Below are positions 9,435-17,563 of a stretch of DNA of 64,000 bases, one piece after another. Numbering within the stretch: the stretch's first letter is position 1; every line of letters starts with the position of its first letter. Under the pieces are notes generated by a model that worked only from the letters and a program-made list of their open reading frames with translations, did no database searches and was not told where the DNA came from. Source of the DNA: Helicobacter salomonis (GTDB taxonomy: Bacteria > Campylobacterota > Campylobacteria > Campylobacterales > Helicobacteraceae). The translations under genes and the position numbers were made by a program. The stretch is taken from contig NZ_JAERIS010000001.1 of NCBI RefSeq assembly GCF_017979425.1, forward strand, positions 40,562 to 104,561. Direction: 5' to 3'.

Positions 9435-10267
9435 TGCGTCTTGGCATTATTGGGTTAGGTTTGATGGGAGGTTCAATGGGGTTAGCCTTGCAGGAAGTAC
9501 GCACCCAGTTAGGGATTAGAAGCCTTGTGGGCTTTGATCGTAACCCCGTACACGCCCAAATGGCCTTGAGTTTGGGACTTGTGGAGGAGTGTGTAGAACT
9601 GGCTCAAATTCAAGAGTGCGATCTCATCATTTTGGCCACTCCCATAGAGGGTATGATTGAGATTTTAACCCACCTCAAACCTGCGCCCACGAGCACTATC
9701 ATCGAGTTAGGTGGAGCAAAAATGCAGATGATTCGTGCCATTCCCCAAGCCATCCGCCCCCAAGTGGTCGCAACCCACCCAATGTGTGGCACAGAATTTC
9801 ATGGTCCCAAAGCTGCCCTGAAAGATTTGTATAAACATAAAATTGTGGTGTTGGTGGATAGCGACAGAAGCGCGCCCCTCCACCTACAACGCGCTAAGGA
9901 GCTCTTTAGCGCCATTGGCATGCAGATGGTCAAAATGGGCGCATCAGAGCATGATCGTCATGTCGCCTTTGTAAGCCACTTGCCCCATGCGATTAGTTAT
10001 GCTTTAGCCAATGTGGTTTTAGCCCAAGAGAGCCCGCAAAATATTCTCTCTTTAGCCGCTGGAGGGTTTAGGGACATGAGCAGACTTTCTAAGAGTTCCC
10101 CTGACATGTGGCGGGGGATTTTTGTGCAAAATCAGGGGCATATTTTGGAGGCCTTGGAGCTCTTTATTGCAGAGATACAGCAGGTGAAGGGCTGGCTGGA
10201 AGCCCAGGAGTGGGACAAACTCCGAGCGTGGATGCAACAAGCTAACCGCCTACAAGAATTCATGTGA
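9434..10267 (+). CDS. tyrA: Prephenate dehydrogenase
   Basis: TyrA oxidatively decarboxylates prephenate to 4-hydroxyphenylpyruvate in tyrosine synthesis. The NAD-binding motif GLGLMGGSMG is at residues ~6-15. THPMCGTEFHGP and HLPHAISYAL are the conserved substrate-site segments. At 277 residues it is a monofunctional enzyme without chorismate mutase or ACT domains. The start overlaps the lon stop. Confidence 0.93.
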   Translation: MRLGIIGLGLMGGSMGLALQEVRTQLGIRSLVGFDRNPVHAQMALSLGLVEECVELAQIQECDLIILATPIEGMIEILTHLKPAPTSTIIELGGAKMQMIRAIPQAIRPQVVATHPMCGTEFHGPKAALKDLYKHKIVVLVDSDRSAPLHLQRAKELFSAIGMQMVKMGASEHDRHVAFVSHLPHAISYALANVVLAQESPQNILSLAAGGFRDMSRLSKSSPDMWRGIFVQNQGHILEALELFIAEIQQVKGWLEAQEWDKLRAWMQQANRLQEFM

Positions 10268-10275
10268 GGACGCGC

Positions 10276-10542
10276 ATGGAAGCCCAGCTCATGAAACTTG
10301 CCATTGAAACTTATAAGATCACCTTAATGATCTCTTTGCCCGTGCTCTTGGTGGGTTTGGTGGTGGGGCTCTTGGTGAGCATTTTTCAGGCAACCACGCA
10401 AATTAACGAGATGACCCTATCCTTTGTGCCTAAAATCTTGGCTGTGATCGCCGTGATTGTAATTACCATGCCTTGGATGCTTAACATGCTTTTAGATTAC
10501 ACCAGCATGCTGTTTAAATTGATTCCTAAACTCGTATCTTAA
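10276..10542 (+). CDS. fliQ: Flagellar export protein FliQ
   Basis: This two-helix membrane protein (88 residues) of the flagellar type III export gate contains ISLPVLLVGLVVGLLVSIFQ and TQINEMTLSFVPK, the FliQ signature. I chose the ATG at 10276 because AGGA lies five bases before it; an upstream GTG would overlap tyrA. MurB starts directly after its stop, an order I also recall from H. pylori. Confidence 0.95.
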   Translation: MEAQLMKLAIETYKITLMISLPVLLVGLVVGLLVSIFQATTQINEMTLSFVPKILAVIAVIVITMPWMLNMLLDYTSMLFKLIPKLVS

Positions 10543-11307
10543 ATGGTCTTGGATTTTTCTAAATATTCCAGTGTGAAAATCGGGGGCAGAGTGGAGGTGG
10601 CGTTGTTGCGCGCTTGCGGGAGCTATGAGGTGCAGATGGTAGGCTTGGGCAATAATCTCTTAGTTTCCCCCCATGCGCGCAATCTAGCGATTCTAGATCG
10701 TTGCTTTGACTATATAGAGGATATGGGAAGTTTTGTAGAGGTGGGGGCGAGGACGAGCGCGCAAAAACTCTTTGGCTATTTTAGAGATCACAATTTAGGA
10801 GGACTAGAATTTTTAAGCGCGTTGCCTGGAAGTGTGGGCGGATTGCTTAAGATGAATGCAGGGATGAAAGCCCACCAAATGAGCGATGTCGTGTTACAAG
10901 CCAATATCAATGGGACATGGGTGGACACAGAAGCGTTAGGTTTGGCGTATCGTACTAGTGCGTTTGAGGGCGTGGTCTTTGGGGTACGCTTGCAAAAGAA
11001 GCGTGGTTTTAGAGAAGGGATTTTACAAGAATGTAAACAAATGCGCGCCTACCACCCCAAGAAGCCCAGTTTTGGGAGCTGTTTTAAAAACCCGCCCGGG
11101 GATTTTGCCGGCAGGCTATTAGAGGCGGCGGGGCTTAAGGGGTTTAGCTTGGGACGGGTGGGCTTTTCTAGTGCGCATGCCAATTTTCTCATCAATATAG
11201 GGGGCGCGCACTTTGAGGAAGCCCTAGATTTGATTGCCCTAGCTAAAGAACAGGTTTTTGAATCTTTTGGGATTTTATTACAAGAGGAGGTATGTATTCT
11301 CACTTAA
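10543..11307 (+). CDS. murB: UDP-N-acetylenolpyruvoylglucosamine reductase
   Basis: MurB reduces enolpyruvyl-UDP-GlcNAc to UDP-MurNAc with NADPH and FAD. Visible landmarks are SSVKIGG, the FAD loop GLGNNLLV, SALPGSVGGLLKMNAG, YRTSAF, the proton-donor region SFGSCFKNPPG and the C-terminal Glu in EEVCIL. At 254 residues it is the short type II form used in Helicobacter. The ATG follows the fliQ TAA with no gap. Confidence 0.94.
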   Translation: MVLDFSKYSSVKIGGRVEVALLRACGSYEVQMVGLGNNLLVSPHARNLAILDRCFDYIEDMGSFVEVGARTSAQKLFGYFRDHNLGGLEFLSALPGSVGGLLKMNAGMKAHQMSDVVLQANINGTWVDTEALGLAYRTSAFEGVVFGVRLQKKRGFREGILQECKQMRAYHPKKPSFGSCFKNPPGDFAGRLLEAAGLKGFSLGRVGFSSAHANFLINIGGAHFEEALDLIALAKEQVFESFGILLQEEVCILT

Positions 11308-11489
11308 AAGTTCCAAAAAGTCTACACAAGTAACAAGAGATCTCAAATCATCATTCGATTCTTGCCAATATCTTAACAAAATTTGCAATTATTACGATGT
11401 AGGTACTAGCCACTATCCGCGTTCTTTCAGGGTGTTGTGGATCGTTGGCTGGAGCCTCAAAAATTTTAGTCTAATATAAAGGAGAGTAG

Positions 11490-12449
11490 ATGGCCTATCA
11501 TATAGAAACAAAAGCTTTTAGCGTAGAACCCACTTCTTATTCCCAACGGCTCTTACAAGTTACTTTAAGCCAAGACACTATCGAGAAATTCCTCGAAGAA
11601 ATTGCAGTGTATCCCGTGCAAGCTTTGGAATATAAATCCTTCTTGCGTTTCAGGGTAGCGCAAATTTTAGACGCGCTTTGCGAGCACAAACTCAAACCTT
11701 TCTTAGAAAAATCTCTGGGGGATCGCAACACGGGTGCGTTATTGGTCAACCCACAGGGAGTTGATCGTGTTGAACAGGGCGATGAAATGGTCAAAATTGC
11801 CACGGCTTTTGTGCATCTGATTGGACGCTCTAATTTTGACTTGATGACCGGGCAGTTCTACGCCCGTTGGGCCGTGCTCAACACCGACAATTCAGATAGC
11901 TATCTGAGAAAGCCTGATAGGCCTTTGGAATTACACAACGACGGGACTTTCGTCAACGAGGTGACCGACTATGTGTTGATGTATAAGATTGACGAACAAA
12001 ACATGGAGGGGGGAGATTCGCAACTTCTACACCTAGATGATTGGGAGGAGCTAGACAAATTCTACAATCACCATTTGGCTAAGAGAGTGATGCGCTGGTC
12101 TGCGCCTCCTAGCAAGAATGTTACCAGCGATGTTTATCATCCCGTCTTTGAAGCCGATAGCCATGCCAACCCCGTCATGCTCTACATCGATCAGTTTGCA
12201 CAGCCCAAAGATTACGAGGAGGGCGTGTATTTGGCTGACTTGGGCGATTCCTTGGAAAACTCCAAGGCTAAGTTATCTTTTCCGGTCCCAGTGGGGCAGT
12301 TCTTACTCATCAACAACCTTTTTTGGTTACACGGGCGGGATAGGTTTCAGGCGCATCCAAATTTGCGGCGGGAGTTGATGCGTCAAAGAGGCTACTTTTC
12401 TTTTAGCACCAATCCTTTCAGCCGCTATAAAGACTTTAAAAACTTCTAA
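11490..12449 (+). CDS. glaH: Glutarate 2-hydroxylase (CsiD/GlaH family)
   Basis: GlaH is an Fe(II)/2-oxoglutarate dioxygenase that hydroxylates glutarate to L-2-hydroxyglutarate. The iron ligands are visible as HND (His149, Asp151) and a distal His281 in FWLHGRDRF. The conserved Arg-rich end [13 protein letters not shown] follows. At 319 residues it is near the length of the E. coli protein. AAAGGAG precedes the ATG. LhgO, which oxidises the product, starts four bases downstream, so the pair forms a short pathway glutarate -> L-2-hydroxyglutarate -> 2-oxoglutarate. The E. coli partners gabD, gabT and gabP are not next to it. Confidence 0.92.
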   Translation: MAYHIETKAFSVEPTSYSQRLLQVTLSQDTIEKFLEEIAVYPVQALEYKSFLRFRVAQILDALCEHKLKPFLEKSLGDRNTGALLVNPQGVDRVEQGDEMVKIATAFVHLIGRSNFDLMTGQFYARWAVLNTDNSDSYLRKPDRPLELHNDGTFVNEVTDYVLMYKIDEQNMEGGDSQLLHLDDWEELDKFYNHHLAKRVMRWSAPPSKNVTSDVYHPVFEADSHANPVMLYIDQFAQPKDYEEGVYLADLGDSLENSKAKLSFPVPVGQFLLINNLFWLHGRDRFQAHPNLRRELMRQRGYFSFSTNPFSRYKDFKNF

Positions 12450-12452
12450 AGC

Positions 12453-13655
12453 ATGGCTGTGATTTACGATTGCGCCATCGTGGGGGGGGGAATCTTGGGG
12501 CACTCTGTCGCGATGCAGTTGCTGGAGAGATACCCCGACTTCAAGGTAGTGCTCTTGGAAAAGGAATCCCAAAGTGCCATGCACCAAACAGGGCGCAATA
12601 GTGGCGTGATCCATGCCGGCGTATACTACACCCCTGGCACGCTCAAAGCCCGTTTTTGCTACGAAGGCAATAGGGCGACTAAAGAGTTTTGCGCCAATCA
12701 CGCCATCCCTTACGAAGAATGTGGCAAGTTATTGGTAGCTAGTGATGAATTAGAGATGCGTAGAATGCAGGACCTCTTGGAGCGCACAAAAGAGAACGGA
12801 TTAGAGAGAGTGTGCTTAGATGCCCAAGAGCTCAGAGAAATGGAAAAAAACATCGTGGGTTTGGGAGGCATATTTTTTCCTACAAGTGGTATTGTAAGCT
12901 ATGTAGAAGTTACACAGACAATGGCCAGGTGCTTTAAAGAGAGAGGTGGAGAGGTCATTTACAATGCCCAAGTGGTGGGTCTTAGCGAGCACGCTAGAGG
13001 GGTTAAGATCAGCACATCAAATGGGGTATTCGAGAGTAATTATCTCATTTCGTGTTGTGGTCTGCATAGCGATCGCTTAGTGCGCATGTTGGGCATTGTG
13101 CCAGATTTCACCATTTGTCCCTTTAGAGGAGAGTATTTCAAGCTTATTAGTCAGCATAATCAAATCGTCAAGCACTTAATCTATCCCATTCCCGATCCGA
13201 GTATGCCTTTTTTAGGAGTGCATTTGACAAAGATGATTGATGGGAGTGTAACCGTTGGCCCTAATGCAGTGTTGGCCTTTAAAAGAGAGGGATATTTAAA
13301 GAGTGATGTGGGTTTGCAGGATTTGAAAGAGATGATCATGCATAGAGGGGTGAGAAAGGTAATTGCCAAATATTTCAGTGCGGGTCTCTTAGAGCTCAAG
13401 CACTCCTTTTGTAAGAAGAGTTATCTATCTTTGGTGCAAAAATATTGCCCCTCTTTGCGCTTAGAGGATTTGCAACCCCACCCAGCTGGAGTGCGTGCGC
13501 AAGCGGTGAGCAATGAGGGGGAGCTCATTGAAGATTTTCTCTTCTGCAATACGGAACGCAGTGTAAATGTATGCAATGCCCCTAGCCCAGCAGCCACTTC
13601 GGCATTGCCCATTGGCCGTCACATTGTGCAACAACTGGAAAATCTTTTAGCGTGA
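12453..13655 (+). CDS. lhgO: L-2-hydroxyglutarate oxidase/dehydrogenase (LhgO/LhgD)
   Basis: This FAD enzyme of the DAO superfamily (400 residues) has an N-terminal dinucleotide fold IVGGGILGHSVAMQLL, the family segment TGRNSGVIHAGVYYTPGT, FPTSGIVSYVEVT, and the C-terminal GVRAQAV and APSPAATSALPIG. It oxidises L-2-hydroxyglutarate to 2-oxoglutarate and passes electrons to the membrane quinone pool. The gene lies four bases after glaH. Codons 10-13 contain nine consecutive G (12482-12490), a possible slippage site that would switch the enzyme off. Confidence 0.93.
   Translation: MAVIYDCAIVGGGILGHSVAMQLLERYPDFKVVLLEKESQSAMHQTGRNSGVIHAGVYYTPGTLKARFCYEGNRATKEFCANHAIPYEECGKLLVASDELEMRRMQDLLERTKENGLERVCLDAQELREMEKNIVGLGGIFFPTSGIVSYVEVTQTMARCFKERGGEVIYNAQVVGLSEHARGVKISTSNGVFESNYLISCCGLHSDRLVRMLGIVPDFTICPFRGEYFKLISQHNQIVKHLIYPIPDPSMPFLGVHLTKMIDGSVTVGPNAVLAFKREGYLKSDVGLQDLKEMIMHRGVRKVIAKYFSAGLLELKHSFCKKSYLSLVQKYCPSLRLEDLQPHPAGVRAQAVSNEGELIEDFLFCNTERSVNVCNAPSPAATSALPIGRHIVQQLENLLA
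12482..12490 (+). repeat. Poly-G tract (G9) at the start of lhgO
   Basis: Nine G residues run through the Gly-rich loop codons of lhgO, about 30 bases from its ATG. It is the longest G tract I found in a coding region here. In Helicobacter, intragenic G/C tracts of about this length are known phase-variation sites. Confidence 0.6.
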
Positions 13656-13732
13656 TATTTTTTTGAGGCAGTATACGATATATTTGACGAGATTTGTTAT
13701 AAGTGTCTTAGAATGAGCCCTAGGGAGTGTTG

Positions 13733-14224
13733 ATGGAGAAGTTTGTAGATAAGAATTACTTTTTGGTGACTAAAACCAACACCAAAGGTGTGATCACCTA
13801 CGCTAACAAACCTTTTATAGACATTGTAGGAGGAAATGGAGAAAAGGATTTGTTACACAAGCCACACAATGTGGTGCGCCATCCTGACATGCCTAAGTTA
13901 ATCTTCAAGATGATGTGGGGGGCTATCAAGCAGAAACAGGAAATTTTTGCCTATGTCAAGAATAAAACTTTCAACGGAGATTTCTACTGGGTTTTTGCAA
14001 ATGTGACGGTGTCCGTGGATGCCAATGGTATGGTGGTGGGCTATTACTCCGTGCGCCGTGCACCTAATAGGAAAGCTGTGAGTATTGTAAGTGCCTTGTA
14101 TAAAAATTTGTTAGATGCGGAAAAGCGTGGAGGGATACAAGCGAGCACAACGCTCTTGGAAGATACTCTGCAAGAAGAGGGCTGTGACTACCATGCTTGG
14201 GTCAATAGATTACAACGACTATAG
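13733..14224 (+). CDS. Aer/CetB-like PAS sensor protein
   Basis: This 163-residue protein consists of one PAS domain and a short helical tail. It matches the Aer-type FAD-binding PAS fold: SKTNTKG-like start KTNTKGVITYANKPF, the motif HNVVRHPDMP, VKNKTFNGDFYWVFANV, and VGYYSVRRAPNR. There are no membrane segments. I chose the ATG at 13733 because AGGGAG lies five bases before it. The next gene is a soluble MCP nine bases on, so the two resemble the Campylobacter CetA/CetB energy-taxis pair, in which a PAS protein and a separate MCP act together. FAD binding is inferred. Confidence 0.83.
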   Translation: MEKFVDKNYFLVTKTNTKGVITYANKPFIDIVGGNGEKDLLHKPHNVVRHPDMPKLIFKMMWGAIKQKQEIFAYVKNKTFNGDFYWVFANVTVSVDANGMVVGYYSVRRAPNRKAVSIVSALYKNLLDAEKRGGIQASTTLLEDTLQEEGCDYHAWVNRLQRL

Positions 14225-14233
14225 GGAGCGTAT

Positions 14234-15373
14234 ATGCTGGGTTGGTTGACAGCGAAGAAGGATGATTCTCTGCGAAAAATCGCAGATTGTGTGATGGCTG
14301 TGCGCGATGGTCACTTGGAGCACCGCATTACAGAAATTGATGAAAAAAGCCCTTATGCAGCGATCGCGCATGGCCTCAATGATTTGCTTGATCAAATCGA
14401 ATCGGTGTTTAGAGAAATGGATGCCTGCGTCAAAGCAGCGCACGAAGGTAGGGATTATCGCAATATTTTCCATGAAGGTTATCGTGGGGTGTTTAAGCAG
14501 TACGCACAGCATGTAGAGACTCATGTTAAAGGAATCACGGCAATTAACAATAGCGAGATTGTGTCGAAATTAGCGAACATGGACGGGGGAGCTAAGGGAA
14601 TCAGGGATGTGCTCGCCAAGCTTGATGATAAAGTCAAGCAGTCTGCACAAAACAAAGAGTTGGTGCAACACATTGAAGAAAACTCTTTGACAAGTCAGAA
14701 GCAAATTGAAACCATTCGTGCAGATTTGGCACATTTCAGTGATAATTGCAATAATGTGAATGTGGTCATGGATGATTTACGCAATAAGATGGACTTTGTC
14801 ATGCAGGTTACTAATGTGATCAGCGACATCGCTGATCAGACCAATTTATTGTCCCTAAATGCAGCCATTGAAGCGGCTAGAAGCGGGGAGCACGGGCGCG
14901 GGTTTGCCGTCGTGGCTGATGAAATCCGCAAATTAGCTGAAAAAGTGACCAAGGAAGTGAGCAGTATTAAGGCGAGCTTTAGTCACTTTCAAGAGGATAT
15001 TGTCAAGTTGGGCAAGGAATTTAGCGAAGTGAGTTCTCTGAGCTCAGGCATCCAACAGCACTTTGAGGAATTTCTAAAAGTGCTCAAAACCTTTGTGGAT
15101 AATAGCCATGAGAGTTTGGATAAATCCAAAGAGCTGGAGAGTGGGCTAGAGCACATCATGCGCCATATCGAGTGGATTGTGTTAAAAATGAATGTCTACC
15201 GAAGTGTGGTTACCAATAGTAAAGACAATATTGAGCTGGAAAAAGCTTTGGGATCGGAAAGTTTGGTGCTCATTCACGAAATTTTGGACAGCCTCAAAGA
15301 CCATTACAATCTTGGAGAAGTGAATACTATGGTGACGCGCCTGCAGACCTTAGATGCCATAGAAGTTCCCTAG
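14234..15373 (+). CDS. Cytoplasmic methyl-accepting chemotaxis protein paired with the PAS sensor
   Basis: The MCP (379 residues) has no transmembrane helix. Residues ~13-60 look HAMP-like. Residues ~155-300 are the coiled-coil signalling domain with the hairpin tip [21 protein letters not shown] and [17 protein letters not shown] (~198-237). The C-terminal [15 protein letters not shown] (311-325) resembles the first helix of a CZB zinc-binding domain, but the usual His is replaced by Trp and no CxLGxWY follows, so zinc binding is doubtful. GGGAG precedes the ATG. With the upstream PAS protein it likely forms a split, soluble redox or energy taxis receptor. Confidence 0.85.
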   Translation: MLGWLTAKKDDSLRKIADCVMAVRDGHLEHRITEIDEKSPYAAIAHGLNDLLDQIESVFREMDACVKAAHEGRDYRNIFHEGYRGVFKQYAQHVETHVKGITAINNSEIVSKLANMDGGAKGIRDVLAKLDDKVKQSAQNKELVQHIEENSLTSQKQIETIRADLAHFSDNCNNVNVVMDDLRNKMDFVMQVTNVISDIADQTNLLSLNAAIEAARSGEHGRGFAVVADEIRKLAEKVTKEVSSIKASFSHFQEDIVKLGKEFSEVSSLSSGIQQHFEEFLKVLKTFVDNSHESLDKSKELESGLEHIMRHIEWIVLKMNVYRSVVTNSKDNIELEKALGSESLVLIHEILDSLKDHYNLGEVNTMVTRLQTLDAIEVP

Positions 15374-15413
15374 AACTTCATAGACATGTTAGAATGGTAT
15401 AAAAAGGACGCGT

Positions 15414-16133
15414 ATGAAATATGTGAAATTGGCGGTGGCTGTGATTGTAACCCTGGGATTGTTCATCGGGGGGTTGGCATTTGAGCGTTTCGTGTTGGGA
15501 AGGCATAGCGTTAGAGCTCCGGCTAGTCAGATCAACTTAGAGCTTAAAGAAAGCCAACAGGTTACTCCCAAAGCTTACAGCGTGCAGTTGCTTTTTAGCA
15601 GTGGGAGCGCGCTGTTGAATGCACAGAATTTGAGCGTTGAACAAGAAGAGAGCATTAAAAATGCCTTCAAGCAGATCAACCTTTTGGCCAAGGAGAGCAA
15701 GTTATGTCAAGAGACCAGTTATAGCTTGCGTCCTAGTTATAATTTTGTCGAGCACAAACAGGCATTGTCAGGCTATCGGCTGTATGCTGGTATGGCTTGC
15801 GAGTTTGATGTGACAAAGGCAGGAGCCTATGAAAAATTGCGCGATCAGATCGCTAGGATTGCTGCAGAAAACACTTTTTTTGTGCTCAACACACCCGCCC
15901 TGCACCTGCGAGTCGACGCAAAAGATCGTGCCGGTCTGCAAACTTTGCTCTTAAATAAAGCGCAACAAGAGCGCGATCTCTTTGCAAAGACTTTAGGTAA
16001 GCAATGCCTCATCAGAGACCTCAGCTTTTACTCTGCTGAAGATAACTTCACCCGTTTTGCTCTAGCCCATGAGAGTGCGCCACGCCGCATGCAACTTAGC
16101 TTGAGCGCTAAACTTACTCTGCGTTGTTTTTAA
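15414..16133 (+). CDS. SIMPL-domain (DUF541) protein, membrane-anchored
   Basis: An N-terminal hydrophobic segment (residues 5-24) anchors a periplasmic domain. The segment YSLRPSYNFVEHKQ followed by SGYRLYAGMACEFDV matches the SIMPL/DUF541 pattern (Pro-x-Tyr ... GYr). Function is unknown; some members are linked to stress responses. AAGGA precedes the ATG, and a TATAAA only a few bases earlier would be too close to serve as its promoter in the usual way. The downstream coaE gene is convergent. Confidence 0.7.
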   Translation: MKYVKLAVAVIVTLGLFIGGLAFERFVLGRHSVRAPASQINLELKESQQVTPKAYSVQLLFSSGSALLNAQNLSVEQEESIKNAFKQINLLAKESKLCQETSYSLRPSYNFVEHKQALSGYRLYAGMACEFDVTKAGAYEKLRDQIARIAAENTFFVLNTPALHLRVDAKDRAGLQTLLLNKAQQERDLFAKTLGKQCLIRDLSFYSAEDNFTRFALAHESAPRRMQLSLSAKLTLRCF

Positions 16134-16226
16134 AGGTTTGATCGCCGGGCAGAATTCCGCTCTGCAAGCGTGTGGCTTGTGTTTGAGCGGGTGTGGGTTC
16201 TCAGCGCACCTGGTGGTAGCGCGCAA

Positions 16227-16847
16227 TCACGATCTAGATTCTTTATCGTTAGTGGCGGTGTGTTTTAACTCTACAAGCAGTTTTTCTACTTCTTGTTGGA
16301 GATGTCTAAGGTCTTTGGAATTGTCCAAAATAAAAGAACTAAGAGCCTTTTTGGTTTCAATATCCATCTGCGCGTTAAGGCGCTCCAAAATTTGATCCAG
16401 ATTGAGTTTATCGCGCTTGGCTACACGCTGGATTTGCAAAGCTCTAGGAGCATAGACTAACACCACATCAGAGATGCCGTAACTTTCTGGTCCCTTTACT
16501 TCAAAGTAAAGAGGAATGTCCAAAAAGTAGAGTTGGCGGTGGGCTTCTAGCTGTTGGGCTTGATCGAGTATTGCCGCACGCACTTTGGGGTGAAGCAGAG
16601 CTTCCAGTTTAGCACGCGCTGCCCCGTCGCTAAAGATAAGGGGAGCTAGGGCTTGACGCGTGATGGTGTCTTTGATTGCCACTTGAGGAAAGAGATGCGC
16701 AATTTCTGCATTATGTTTTTCAAAGAGGTCGTGGGCGATCTGATCCGCATCTAGCACGTGGTAGCCATGCAAGCGCAAGAGGTTGGCTACAGTGCTCTTG
16801 CCTGTGCCAATCCCCCCGGTGAGCACGAGCGCATTTTGTAGATTCAA
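16227..16847 (-). CDS. coaE: Dephospho-CoA kinase
   Basis: CoaE phosphorylates dephospho-CoA in the last step of CoA synthesis. The P-loop LTGGIGTGKSTVANLL is at the N-terminus, followed by VLDADQIAHDLF, HPKVR and FLDIPLYFE. I placed the start at a TTG that overlaps the speE stop (TTGA), which puts the P-loop close to the N-terminus as in the family. A GTG at 16883 would add 12 residues and overlap speE by 40 bases. Neither has a good ribosome-binding site, so the start is uncertain. Last gene of the ggt-speE-coaE run. Confidence 0.9.
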   Translation of the reverse strand: MNLQNALVLTGGIGTGKSTVANLLRLHGYHVLDADQIAHDLFEKHNAEIAHLFPQVAIKDTITRQALAPLIFSDGAARAKLEALLHPKVRAAILDQAQQLEAHRQLYFLDIPLYFEVKGPESYGISDVVLVYAPRALQIQRVAKRDKLNLDQILERLNAQMDIETKKALSSFILDNSKDLRHLQQEVEKLLVELKHTATNDKESRS

Positions 16848-17563
16848 TTTTTGAGCAATCTTGCGCACGCACCCTTGAGCCACTGAGGTTGAGCAAAGGC
16901 AGCGTGGTGGATTTCAGCATTGTAATAACGCAATCCATCGAGCATGTCGATTTTTTGGAGCAACATGTCGGCCAAGGGGTGATAGTGCTTGGAGATGAAG
17001 AGATAAATTTGAGGAGTAGGCGCATAAGGAGTATTAAAGGGCATTAAAATCTGCGCACACGCCTGTAGATCCTTCAAAGTGTCTTTAAAGGCTTCTTGTT
17101 CCAGAAGAGGACTGGGGGCTGTGGAAACCATAAAACCTTTGGGAGCTAGCATGCGCTGCAGCCCATCCACTTGATGAGCCGTGGGAGTGCTCAATAAAAT
17201 GATGATATCATAGGGTTGCAAGTCTAAATCGAGGATTTTACTATAGAGCTTGAAGCGGGCATGGGTTTTGGTCTCTTTAAACTGAGGTAGAAAAGCGTGC
17301 AAATTCTCCAGCATTGCATGGTCTTCCTGCACAAAATCCACATGTATGTCTTCATGTTTGAGCAATTCAAAGGCGATTTGCGTATCAAACCCCCCAGTAA
17401 TGAGCACGCGCTTTGGGTTAGGGTGCACACACGCACTCCCATGCGCTAACAACTCACTCTGGATAAAGGGGTAACTTTGAAAAAACATCCACTCTTGCGT
17501 GTTATTGCGCACAATCCCCACCTGCGCACAATCCGTTCCAACGATTTCTAACTGGTGTGCCAT
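16844..17563 (-). CDS. speE: Spermidine synthase family protein (SpeE)
   Basis: This is a 239-residue aminopropyltransferase-like Rossmann protein. The SAM-binding stretch reads VLITGGFDTQIAFELLKH, then VDFVQEDHAML, and YDIIILLSTPTAHQVDG in place of the usual acidic strand end. It matches the divergent H. pylori-type SpeE rather than the E. coli form, being short and poor in acidic active-site residues. It should transfer aminopropyl groups from decarboxylated SAM to putrescine. The ATG shares one base with the ggt stop (TAATG), so translation is coupled to ggt; coaE follows. Confidence 0.85.
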   Translation of the reverse strand: MAHQLEIVGTDCAQVGIVRNNTQEWMFFQSYPFIQSELLAHGSACVHPNPKRVLITGGFDTQIAFELLKHEDIHVDFVQEDHAMLENLHAFLPQFKETKTHARFKLYSKILDLDLQPYDIIILLSTPTAHQVDGLQRMLAPKGFMVSTAPSPLLEQEAFKDTLKDLQACAQILMPFNTPYAPTPQIYLFISKHYHPLADMLLQKIDMLDGLRYYNAEIHHAAFAQPQWLKGACARLLKN

